From: Syncephalis plumigaleata
Lineage: Eukaryota > Zoopagomycota > Zoopagomycetes > Zoopagales > Piptocephalidaceae
Assembly: GCA_025201365.1 (NCBI GenBank)
Contig: JAIXMF010000001.1
Location: 744,001 to 808,000 of the forward strand
DNA: 64,000 nucleotides
Reading direction: 5' to 3'
Under the pieces are notes generated by a model. That model worked only from the letters and a program-made list of their open reading frames with translations, had not been told where the DNA came from and searched no databases. Numbering within the stretch: position 1 is the first letter of the stretch; every line of letters begins with the position of its first letter. The translations under genes and the position numbers were made by a program. Shown here one piece after another: positions 1 through 12,051 of this stretch.

Positions 1-1373
1 TGATGGTGTTATCTGGAGCCTTTATCGTACAATTATTGTCTCTAGTGAAGAATACGGAAAAGTTCAACGATAGGAGCTTTCGTACAGACAGTAAATTATA
101 GGTCAAGGTAGGAATGTGTAACACATCTTGGAATTTGACATGTACGTAGTCACGCTGGTGAAAGATGTATCCTTCTATGGTTCCTATCCCAATGGCAGCC
201 ATCGTTGAGTCATTTGCAGCATAGACGGTTTTTGGCGTAATAGCTTGATAGTTGGTAAACCAGTCCTTGTTGCTGCATTGGTGCTGGGTTGCACCACTGT
301 CGACTACCCAAGTTCCTAATAGATGTTTGTCTACCGAGGATGGTGAGGTGTTGGATGCAAGTAGGTACGTGGTAGAAGGTTTATCAATGTGTTTTCTATT
401 TGGATATCCTATCTTCTTGTAACATTCGTCCTCTGTATGTCCAGATTTGTGGCAGTAGGTACACGTCGGTCGCATTCTTTTCCTTGGCGCTTGTTCCTCT
501 GATACGCGTAATGCAGTATCTTCCAACCGATTTGCGTGCATCAGCACATTCGGCTCCTCATGAATGATTTGCCTTTGGACGTCCTCGAGCGTTAGTGTAT
601 TAAGATTCGCTCCCATGTTCACAATTAGGGGATGGTATTCGCGGGGTAGGCTTGAAAATAGGAAAGCAATAATTTCTGCATCTGACGCAGGGGCGCTGGT
701 TTCTGCCAATTGGTCTTTTATCAACGTGATCTCATGAATGAAATCTGAGCAAGATTTCGAGGCGTCTTTCCTCATGTTGAGTAGTTGCCTGCGTAGATGG
801 ATAGCAGCCGAATGACCTTTGGGCTGATGAAGTTCATGCAGTTTCTGGAGCATAATCTTGGCTGTAGGGCATGATTCCATCTGGATCTGTAGTTTATTTG
901 ACAAGGTAACTAGTATAATCGATCTGGCCTTCTCGTCTTGCTTGAACCATTGTGTGTCTTCAGATTCTGGCGGATCTTCGGATGTAATTTCGTACATTCC
1001 TTGGTTGAGTAAGAGACCCTTTATCTGAATCCTCCAGTTACGATAGTTTGTGCCGTCGAGTGTTTGGACGGTGTTTAGAGATGAACTCATATTGAGTAAG
1101 TTTTTGTTTTTGAAAGTAGAATAAAATGACACTTGATTAGCGAGAGCCTCTGAGACTCTTAATCTGTTAAAATTGAGGCGGAGATAATAGTGTGAAGACT
1201 TAATTTTTATTTAATGTGTCGTAATACTACGCAATTATTTATACACGTAGTGAGATGTGCGAAGCACATCTTATATTTGCTGGTATGTGATGTAGATCTT
1301 AATTATGTAAAATAAGATCTCATATAAGAAAGATTTGCACAACGACAATCATTGGGAATTATGAATTCCAACA
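1..1373 (-). mobile_element. Copia (Ty1/copia) LTR retrotransposon, 5' part, cut by window edge
   Basis: Minus-strand Copia-family element whose left part lies outside the window. Seen: a likely 5' LTR at 1166-1373, a short leader, then a Gag reading frame starting at 1090 and running leftward off the window. Gag has the usual N-terminal region of copia Gag proteins, a CX2CX4HX4C zinc knuckle near 425-470, and a protease motif with a DSGAT active site near 290-310. No integrase or reverse transcriptase is visible because the window ends. The visible frame looks open, so the copy may be fairly young, but the second LTR is needed to judge age. Family assignment is by motif order. Confidence 0.85.
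1166..1373 (-). repeat. Probable 5' LTR of the Copia element
   Basis: About 208 bp bounded by short inverted ends (TGTT...AACA) and lying directly upstream of the minus-strand gag start at 1090. It is AT-rich and contains a TATA-like stretch near 1235-1250 (TATAAATAATTG on the minus strand). The partner LTR is outside the window, so the exact ends are inferred from the TG/CA termini only. Confidence 0.6.
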
Positions 1374-2151
1374 TATATAATCATTTTTTTTCAGCCTACC
1401 TCTCCTTGTCCCCTTGTGTATCAATTCCACTACAGCCATATGTTTCTTAAACCAATCTTATATTCCTATGGGTCAAGTGGCACCTCATCTATAATTACCA
1501 TTTGAGGAATGTCACCCAGTTTGTAGACTTGATTGTAAAGGCCATCATTCTCTTTGGGGGATTAGCACATTCATCCATACACTTTCCCTATACAAACTGC
1601 TATTAATTACGCTATTATTATACACATCAAGCTTGGCTAATGTTCACATGTCAAGTTTGCCAATTCCTCGTTTCTTTCTGCTTCCGACTCGCTTTACACT
1701 CATTTGTTTTCCTTTTCCGTTACGGCTTTTCGTTTACTCCTACACATACGCAAAAAAACACCGACCGTTTATTACTAGCTCTTACTCTATACTACTATTA
1801 CTAGTAGTAGCAGTAGTAAGTATTAGTATTGTCGTCGCTCCTTGAATATAATAGCCTGTGAGCCTTCTTATCCGCTTATAAACGTTTACCGAACTGTCTA
1901 CGAACGGGTGCCACCTATTATTGCTTTGCCAACCTCTTCCCATTTATCCTCACCTTTACTGACGGCTGGACCGTTGTTCACTACTCTCGAATAGCATTTC
2001 AATATTAAGCACGCATTAGGCAGTGGTATTCATAGTGCAGGCACTATACTGGTTTGTAGCTATCATTCGCCATTCGCATTGTCGTTTCTAGCAAACACCT
2101 TTCATATTCGTACAGCAACTAAGAAAAAGTGACGAGTCCTACTTTGACAGT
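1374..2151. other. Intergenic, no gene seen
   Basis: AT-rich sequence between the Copia LTR and the first gene. The short open frame at 1633-1845 begins at a TTG codon, has no recognisable content and is not called. The last 150 bases are the likely promoter and 5' UTR of the gene starting at 2152. Confidence 0.5.
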
Positions 2152-4349
2152 ATGACACCACGTACACGACACTTATACAAGACTGGAGGGAAGCTATGGC
2201 TTATCCTTGTAGTCTGGCTACTAATGATAGCCGAGCAAGTGCACGCCTCACTAAAGGTGTCCATCAACGAGACCACATTGACCTTGAACACCGCCACCTT
2301 CTACGGGATGACAGGTATAGATTATCAGCGTCAGGGCATGCTTATACGCCTTCCACTCAAGCAGAATAATTGCGAGTTTGAGACATTGAACGCGTCGATC
2401 CCTTTGGTGCAAACAGTAGCTATGGAGGCGGGTAAATCACCTGACACGGGTATATTCATTCCATGGCCTGTGGCTAGGACTGCCGGTTGCAAGTCTATCG
2501 CGCAGGTAAGTAGAACTACTATTAGCTTTATGCGGTATATTTCAATGGACATGTGGTGATGGTAATGGTGCTGATAGTTGACAGCATTATAAAGTGGTCA
2601 ATGTCTATTGCCATGTGATGAATGTACCATACGCATTAGCATGCCATACTATCACATACATTCACGCATGTACACGTTGAACTAACCATACTCCTTGTAT
2701 GTATGCATGCATGTATGCATGACATTGTAGGTTGCCGATGCATCGCTGGCTATTTCGACGAGTTTGACGAAAATAGGATTTCCCCCTGTCTCCTATTTGG
2801 CAATCATGTCAGATAGCCCGCACTTCATCGATGACTGGGGTCCGAACACTGCCCTATCCGACGGTATACCAATGCTCAGTACGACTGCCGGAACAAAGCA
2901 TGGTCTAGCGGTGGCACTTCTCAATCAATGGGATACCAAACGACTATACGATTCCATCAAGGATAGCGACTACTTTCCATTTGTGGCTAATTATGGTAAG
3001 TGATGTGATGTGACATGATGTGATGAGATGTAAATGTACGCATTTATTAATGGTAAATTAGACGCTGGTGCCTGGAATAGCCTGTTCATGTCGAGTGGCT
3101 ATAACATATTCCTATGGGTTTGTTTCTCCCTGGTAAGTTGTAATGCACATGTAACACTTTGATATACGATTGATTGAACGTATGTCCAATATAGATTATA
3201 CTTGGTGCAGCTGGTGGATTTGCACGTTCAGTTTGGTACATGATCCGTGGTGCCTATTTCTACGGCGATAGTCGTACAGTACTCTTGGTAGTAGCATTGA
3301 TAACGGCCATAAGTAAGTGCTAGTGTGACAGACAACATCTGCATAATAATGGTAATAACGATAATAATCAACTAATCGACGTCGCTTATAGTATCCGCAA
3401 TCAGTCTACAAGGTAATTTATCATTCAGGATTGAGACAATCCTAAAGGCACTAGCATTCTGCTTATCGTGCTGCTCTTTCGCCTTGCTCTGCTGGTATTG
3501 GTAAGTGCAACTTACATAATGTAACATCAATATTGACCTGTCCTATAGGTCGTATCGAGTGACCGAACACATTTCATCCAAGGTGCTGGTTGCCTTTCGA
3601 GCATTCTTAGCCGTAACACCCGTTGTAAGCATGGTCATTCTCATTCTACATGGTATCTCGGACAACCAGCTCAGTAGTAAGGGTGTAGTCGGTGATTTGA
3701 GCTTATCTACGCCGGAAATACTCATCTACTATGTCACTCTTACGGAGATCCCTATCACTACGGCGGGATTTGCTTGTTTCGGTTAGTGTATTTATTTCGG
3801 TATCCATTAGAATCACTATTAACGATAAGGTACACGCTGCTGTCCCTACAATCAAATAGGTGCCTGGTTCCTAAAGTGCTCGTTCAAGCAACATCTAGGC
3901 AAGCTAAGTAGAAGACATGCCACCGAGGTAAGAAGTTGATCATGGATACATCCATTATTCTCGAAATAGTTTATTAATATAATCTATTTATTCTGCACTA
4001 CTAGTTGTCGCTATTGTGCTTTAGTCAGGCCATCCTATTTGGCATGTCCACCGCAATTAGCGTGAGTGACGGTGTCAACAGTCAGGGTCTCCGCTATGGC
4101 ACGGTACTTGGTGCGTTATGCGCGGATATTGTCAATATCATCATCATCACGGTACAAACGATGGTTGCCTTCTTGGCACCGCCCGTACCGTTGAAATGCC
4201 ACGAATTGATGGATGAAGACTTTACCGCGCAACTGGTAACGACGGGTCATCCCAATCGCACCTCGATGGTGTCAATCTGGAAGCCATCACACGACAAGTC
4301 CAGCGGTCCGAGCCCACTGGGTGTGAATCCTCGACGTGTAGTCCCATAA
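2152..4349 (+). CDS. Seven-helix membrane protein with secreted-type N-terminal domain (unnamed family)
   Basis: Function not recognised. Spliced from eight exons (2152-2505, 2731-2995, 3062-3132, 3195-3312, 3392-3500, 3549-3781, 3860-3927, 4005-4349), giving about 520 residues. An N-terminal signal peptide (hydrophobic core LWLILVVWLLMIA) leads into a roughly 200-residue lumenal or extracellular domain with a GCKSIAQVADAS...VSYLAIM stretch that could be PA-like. About seven hydrophobic helices follow, then a hydrophilic cytosolic tail ending near RRVVP. This layout suggests a receptor or sorting protein. It belongs to the same family as the two genes in the palindrome at 30.6-35.6 kb: by these exon calls all seven intron phases (0,1,0,1,2,1,0) match, and exons 3, 5 and 7 are 71, 109 and 68 nt in both. 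Exon calls are strong because each keeps frame; the function is open. Confidence 0.8.
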
Positions 4350-4663
4350 CTACTTGATAGAGTAGAATGGAAGATGAAAAAATGATACATCATCGTCATT
4401 GCAGATTACTACACGATTATAAACATTTACATATTATCCTTCTATTTTATGCCAATATCAATCAAACTATACCTACTCTAATGTTTAATAAACATTGCCA
4501 TATATACATATTGTTCACACTAACTATCATACCTGCAAGTTACACTATTGTTATTGAGGAGGAATTCATTCATCTATTTTATAATCAGGCATTTGTTTTG
4601 CTTTTTGATATATATTTATATAATTAGATATAGTTTATTATAATAAACATTTGCTATTAGCAA

Positions 4664-4846
4664 TTAATAATGCCAGAATTGGCGGGAATTTTTAAAGGCT
4701 ACTGGAATAGGGAAAGAATCGTCGATAGTAATATCCGAAGGCGATGTTTTATCGGTTGATTCACTTGCAGGCGCGGCATCGACCAGAGTAACGAGTAGAC
4801 CAGCGAGAATGACGAATTGAATCGATAATAGTCGAGTGAGTTGCAT
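4664..4846 (-). CDS. Small secreted peptide, 60 aa
   Basis: Single-exon reading frame starting at ATG 4846. It has a textbook signal peptide (MQLTRLLSIQFVILAGLLVT then LVDAAPA) with a likely cleavage after VDA, followed by about 35 acidic and serine-rich residues ending SRQFWHY. There are no cysteines, so it is not a typical disulfide-rich effector. It is convergent with the seven-helix gene ending at 4349. Real expression is not provable here; the clean signal peptide is the main support. It could also be the first exon of a longer spliced gene. Confidence 0.5.
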   Translation of the reverse strand: MQLTRLLSIQFVILAGLLVTLVDAAPASESTDKTSPSDITIDDSFPIPVAFKNSRQFWHY

Positions 4847-5658
4847 GATGACAATGCCAATGATGGTAGTAGTAATGATGCTGCTGCTGTTGATGACGAT
4901 GATGCTGGTGATTATGGTAATAAAATTAATCAGGCAATGATGAATGGTATGCTAGTTCAGTAGATGTAATAGGACTGCGATTAGTGTGAAGGAACAATGT
5001 GTAGGTAAAGTAGCAATTAATCGAGGTAAAAGTATGCTCATTTAAATAGCATGGACATCCATTGAACTACCACCATACCAGTTATCCTATGCATGATGTA
5101 CAAGTAGTGTCAATGTTTCAGTCCAGCTTTATCCTATTCCATTCCCTTGTAAATAATCTAGTATTCAGTAGTAGAAGAAATGAAGAATAATGAAGAATAA
5201 TGGTAATCCTGTTTTTTCTTAACCGGTTCGTATTCAGCATTGCGATGTGTCTAGTTTCAGCTTTGCATCCCTCATTCCTGTTATTGTTTAGAATGAACTT
5301 GACCAACTGTACCATTATTATCGAACACTGGTTGGCATTACTTCATCATTTGTTGGATGAGGGATGCCATGAATAGGCTAAGAAGGATAAGTAGATACCT
5401 TCTGGAATGGATAATTTAGGACTAAAACAGATGTTACAAATTATATTGGCGTATACATGTCATTGTGTATTTCATTGCGAATAATCTACAATAATAATAA
5501 TAAAATAAGAAAAGATAGTAGTTTAATAAACATGATCAGAAAGAAAAACACACACAAGAAATAACAAGGAATGGACGATGATGCTAATAGTGAATTAGCC
5601 AATGTAAATAGAATCACAACTCATATCTGCTAAAGCTATAATAATAGCGATACAAAGT
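4847..5658. other. Intergenic, no gene seen
   Basis: About 0.8 kb of AT-rich DNA between the peptide gene's start and the 3' end of the RabGAP gene. It contains a tandem trinucleotide-rich patch around 4860-4920 (GAT/GCT-like triplets). The open frame at 5118-5315 on the minus strand has no recognisable content. Confidence 0.5.
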
Positions 5659-8600
5659 TTAAGAAACGGCAGCCCCTTTAACTCGACGCCATAGACTACG
5701 GAAAGTACGGTCACCAGTTGGTGTGGATGGTGCTGTTGTGGTAGTTGCCGGTGGCAACACGGGCGAGGATGGTACCGAATTTACCGGTGATAATTGATCA
5801 GTTTCATCATCTGATGTTGCCATCATATTGTTACTTGTAGTCACGCGTAGTAGTGGTTCTTGGGATGTCGTTTAATGGTGAATGGTTTCGGTGATGGCGG
5901 TGGTTTCATCTCGTCAGACGATTCGTATGAATCCTTCGACTTGGTCCTAACCGCCTCAAGCATGTGGCTGGCCCGTTTACGAATGGACGGCCCCATACTG
6001 AATGAGAAACGGCGTTGTCCCGAGGATGATCGTCTTGACTTGCTTTTATCGCTACGTTCGGAATCGGCCGTCGAGCATATGCTCTGTCCATCGGCATTAT
6101 CCGACATTACTGAAGGAGCGGGTGATGGCTCTACCTTAGGCGCCGACGATAGTAATGGCGTTGAATTCGAGCTACGCGATGATGTACGCGGTAGTTGTGT
6201 TTTCTTCTCGCCTTCCGGGTGTACCTGTTTCGAGATGTATCCCAGTGATCGAACGGATTCACAGCTGGACTGCGTGCGTGTTAACTCGTCGGCCGAGGCT
6301 AGAGAAATGGAACGAGAACGCACGTCGTTCATACTCGACACACCGCTGCTCAGACGTGATCGTGGCAAGTTGCGCACGAGACTCTCCCAGCCTGCACCGC
6401 CAATGGTGCCACTCCTACCGCGTAATGCGAATAGACGAGCCGGTGAACGTCGTCCGGATAAACCGGTCAACGACACTTCCGTACACGATTTAACCTGGCG
6501 TAATTGCTCCTCGGCAATTTGACTGCCACCCGCCTCTTCAGCATCATCCTCGGCACTTAGAAGGTAGAGCCAGTAGGCACGACGAAGCACGTATTGTAGA
6601 TCGGAATTGGGATAATTCTATTAATTCAAATATTAGCGACAATGCTCTCCTATAATTGATCGTTACCTTGATAATAGCAATAAATTACTTACCTGTAATA
6701 GTTGCACATTATCCGAGAAGCTACCTCGTAACAAGTCATCACGCGCGCATCTGTAGTAGTAAGTAAAGGGAGATAGTTGAATTAGCGTACTGCACTCACT
6801 CGATCGAATAATGTATCATTCCAGTCAGTCAACTTACATCACCATGGCACAACAGAAGTCTACTAGAAATCCAAATCGATCCCCGTCTGCACCGTTCGAA
6901 TTGGCAGCTGGATCGGCGAATACCGAGTCCCATAGTCGGATCACATCCGGCAGTGACCATTCTCGACTACACAGCACGGTAAGCCATCGGAATGCGTAAT
7001 ACGTGGGGTGTAAGCTTTTACGAGTCTATATAGTAAGTAATTGGCATTAATGAATGCTTATTACACTAGTAGCAACAATGATGGACTTACCAAATCCTCC
7101 CATAGACCGGGGTCACGTCGACGTATTTTATCATCTAGACGACGCATTGTTGCACCGATACCCGAGTCAGCATCGGTGTCGAGAGATCGTAGAAAGTTAT
7201 CTCTCGCATCGGTCATGAGAGCGGTAAAGCAGAAGAATGCGTCCGCTTCAGCATTAGCTAATTAATGACAACGTGCAAGTGTAATATTATAGCATATATA
7301 TATACGGAGTTAGTTAGTAGATATTCTTTTACGTGTATAGGTCATTGATAGTATTTCTTACCTTGATTCACTAAATCAGGATCATTGGCCATCACCCAGT
7401 AGATGGGCGCAAGTATTTCGTTCATGCCTTGCACGTAGCTTACACCCGGATTTAGTTTGGCATAAATGAAAAGCAAACGTTCAGCCACCTCCCAATGCAG
7501 ATCACTACGATATTGTCGACGTTGTGCATGACCCTGAGTGTCATTCGAATAGAAGCTGTCCAATGTGTCGGTCGAAGTATCATTGCCATCCGATAATGGG
7601 CAGGTATCATGAGCCAACGATGCCGATGAACTCAAATGGCGTACTCGTTCGAATAATGTACGACGTGTCGTGTAATTGCTAAATGAAGCGGATCTCATTC
7701 GACAACGCGATGTAGGCGAGGAACTGCCCACCGACGAGCATTGACTATCCATGCTTGCTGTCTTGCTTAATGCGATGCAAATCGGCTTAACGGATAGAGG
7801 AGATGGTTTTGATGCCATAGCAACTGGCGCTGTTGCCGTTGTCGTTGTCTTTGTTCCGCTTTCAGTTGTCGTTTCCGTCGTCGTCGTCTTCTTCTTATCA
7901 TCTAGTGCTTGCGCCTCTTGTTGGTCCATCTCTAATGGTTCACTCGTAATCACCGTGGTCTTGGTAATGGCCGATTCCGGTAGCATTGCTATACTGTCTT
8001 TATCCGACATTAGCGAGTTGGATCGTGCAGCCATGCGTGGTCGGCTTCAATCTTTGGCGATCCTGGTGCGGATGGCACACCATTGGAGAGTGGCGATGAA
8101 GTATCCTTACGCATCGGTAGTAGATCGTTTGACCGGCCACATGGCGATGCAGCCCGTGAGCTTGACACGGATGACAACGACGACGATGCCGATTTAACGA
8201 GTGAGATGGCCGATGCGGATTAAGCGGGGAGCTGAACTCGAATTGGGATTAGAGTCAGAGAAGCGTCCACTCTCACCGCCGAATGCATGCCTCAATGGAG
8301 ATGGCGCTGCTGGTGAGTTGGCAGAGCACAATCCACTTGGAATAGATAATGGTTGTGGCAGGCGATTAACTGGAGCAACCGGTTTGGAGGGAGAGTTGCC
8401 GGATGCAAAGGCTGCGGTCGCCGCCATCCAAGGCATTGGTCGTGAGGCAATAGGCGGTGCAGGCTGGACAACGCTCGTGCCCGCCGTTAATGGCGAATAG
8501 CTCGAACGCGGCACCATGCGCTGAAAGAAGCCGAAATCCGCCAATGTACGACGTATATCTTTATCGATTTGTTCAAGAATACGATTGTCTCGCTGATAGC

Positions 8601-9309
8601 TGCTCCATTGCTGGAATGGCGACTCGTCCGCTGCCGAACCCGAATGATTGTTCTCTAATTCGTTGGATCCATCTGCAGGTACACCTGGTTCGACAATCAG
8701 GTCACGTACAAATGCCTGCATTCACGAAGGGAGAGGGGCAAACAATGGTACGCTCGCGTTAGTTTGTAACTAGCAAGTGGTGCAGCTACACCCTGATGGA
8801 GACAACTTACATAGTAGGTTTCACGTCTCTCCTTTAGAGTCCTGTCCCATTGCGATTTATCAGGAGGTAGATAGTTGAGCAGTAGCTAAACAATTGTATC
8901 GTCATTAGTATCCCATACATGGTGGGTGTGGATGGGTATGCGGTTTAACTGCAACTGCCCTGAGTAGCATGCAGTGAAGACTTACCTTCCAGCATAGTGC
9001 ACGCATACCCGGGACGTCTGGCACCCCTTGGAAGCAGAGACGTCGTAGTTCTTCCATATCAATCACCGCATACTCTTCACTGCTCGGGTTGAGCAACGCT
9101 TCAAAGCGTAATAATCTACATATCATCATTTGACACCGATAAGCAAGAGGTTAATGGCCATTTTATCCACATGTTCTTTGACAGCATATTCATAATAATA
9201 TCCATAATAGAATATAACAGCATTCGCTTATGTTTACTTGCATCATCTATGCCAAGCAACGCTAATACATTGCAGCGTCTACTCACCTTTCTCGATAGGT
9301 TTGCGCCAT
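5659..9309 (-). CDS. TBC1D13: TBC1D13-like Rab GTPase-activating protein
   Basis: Rab GAP of the TBC family, predicted to speed GTP hydrolysis by a Rab in vesicle transport. Exons read on the minus strand from ATG 9309: 9287-9309, 8986-9115, 8811-8885, then from 8715 downward. The order matches TBC1D13: RRLCFQGVPD and MRALCWK, then LLLNYLPPDKSQWD, AFVRDLIVEPG, the arginine-finger motif QIDKDIRRT (IxxDxxR), a long serine-rich linker, the glutamine-finger motif YVQGMNE after FIYAKLNPG, then EADAFFCFTALM and FRWLTVLCSREWSLPDVIRLWDS. Both catalytic fingers are present. A disordered Ser/Arg-rich tail follows. Odd: the linker near 8030-8200 changes frame twice, and the tail frame closes at 5841 while a protein-like frame continues to 5659; no convincing introns explain this. 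The end at 5659 is therefore uncertain. Confidence 0.85.
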
Positions 9310-10550
9310 AGTGTAACGGCAAATGAACTAGTGGCGTTGTTGTTGTTGATATTGAATAGTAAACAGTTACAGTTACAAAGGCCGTTGAAATAATAAACGT
9401 AACAGATGAGCAAGATAAACAGGTAGATAGATAGATAGATAAATAGGTAGAAGGGGAGAGATAGAGAGGGAAACAATAGGCCGTAGAACAATAGTATAGA
9501 AAATGTCACAACAGAAAGAAGATAACAGACTAAGTATTAATTATAAAGTGTATATGTGTATTAGTGCATAGGTAGGCGTTGATTATAAGTGACTTGAAAG
9601 AAGCACCAATACTAAAAAGATTGCTTCACTGGTAAAAAGGAAAGGAGAGGAATAAAGAAGTGGTGATACTTGGAAGTGTGCAGCAGGTGTCGTCTCGTTT
9701 ATACGACCTAATAGAGGCAGTAACAGCAATTGTGGCTGCTCTTTCTCTTTACTACAGTCATGATGCATAACACTGCACACACACATAGGTACACACATAG
9801 GTACACACGTACATACACACGTACATACTCTCTCACTGTCATTAGCACCCTCACTCTCATACCTCCTCGGGGTTTTGGTCATGTAGTCAGTGAGATACGA
9901 CTAAGGGACACCGTATCACGAATGGGTGGATATCTTGTTTGAATGGTTATGCCACGCGGTGCTCTTTACCGGTTCTCTTTGTTACAGATAGCTACTACAC
10001 CTATTGTGCACATATACATATGCATATACATATATATATACTATACGCACGTACATTTGGTATGCAATGTGTCTGTAGTTAACGGACAATAAATGAATGG
10101 ATATGAGTTAACATTACTATGATCAATTGATAATCTTTCTATTTATTAATCTCGAATGATCATTGTCAAATACTGATTGATTGTTTCATGACAAAAGTAG
10201 TAATTCAAGTTACATCTAATTTAGCAATTATTCGTATCTGATACAATCGTTGTATAATTACATTACTATGCAGATAGCTTGCAATCAATAAACTGTAATA
10301 TGCCTGATTTAACGTAAATGAATGAATATCGCAAGTCTAAGCATTTCATTAAATACTTACGCGTACTCTTATATAATGTAATAGTGATTCTTTCACTTGC
10401 ACTAGGATTGTTTGGGTCCTTTTTTATTAGACGAGAAGAGGGAGGGAGTAAGAGTATGTGTAATGATCGTCGATGTAAGCAAGATGACGTGGGTGATTCA
10501 TTCATTTGTTTCGTAGAAAAAAAAAGCAAAACAAAGCAAAGCAAATGTGA
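9310..10550. other. Intergenic with short tandem repeats
   Basis: About 1.2 kb upstream of the RabGAP gene and downstream of the adenylate kinase gene. It holds a GATA-type microsatellite near 9424-9445 (TAGA units) and a CACATAGGTA / CACGTACATA repeat near 9772-9830. No gene, RNA or element recognised; the short open frames here are low-complexity. Confidence 0.55.
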
Positions 10551-11464
<914 letters not shown>

Positions 11465-12051
11465 AATGAAAGAGTGATCAAGATAATAGAAAGAGACGGA
11501 TTTTACGAGTAGGATCCGAGAGAAGCTGTAGCAAGAAAGACACGTACGTCAACTATTTATTATAACGCAGCAATGCTGTTTTATAATAGTAATAATAATA
11601 ATAAAAGTACGGAATAAGCCTTGACACGGATCAAAGGAATGACAACGGAAAAAGAGATACCGTATTATTACAGGGGAACCCTCTGCGATGGAGACCTATA
11701 TAAAGAGAGAAAGAGAGAAAGAAGAGTGATAGCAATTAACACGCGCGTGGCACACGCGTTCCCACTCTCCTCACCGAGTTGATCCGATCCCTGTTATCCG
11801 CTAAACACCGCACCCGCATCCTCCGCTCGTGCATCTCCATTCCCCGTACATTTCACACCCATACTGATATCAACGTTGCTCAGATACAATTTGTATGCAT
11901 GTATGCATGTATGCACCCTTAATCATGAACAGCAAATGTGTAGAGATCAATGGAGATGCTCTATGTTTATAGATAAATAAAAGCATTGATTTTGTTTCTA
12001 TCATATTTACAAACAGATTGATTTCATCGATTATTTATTATACTAGTGTAT
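11465..12051. other. Intergenic; promoter of adenylate kinase and 3' flank of RNase H2A
   Basis: About 590 bp. Purine-rich repeats near 11700-11730 (AAAGAGAG units) and a GTATGCAT repeat near 11892-11914 are present. No gene seen. Confidence 0.5.

Noticed and set aside
1633-1845. 70-residue frame
   Set aside because: Begins at TTG, no recognisable content, sits in AT-rich intergenic DNA.
5860-6522. 220-residue plus-strand frame
   Set aside because: Antisense shadow of the RabGAP tail, whose minus-strand reading is supported by family match upstream.
7751-8500. Plus-strand frames opposite the RabGAP linker
   Set aside because: Low-complexity shadows (valine runs) of serine/threonine-rich coding sequence on the other strand.
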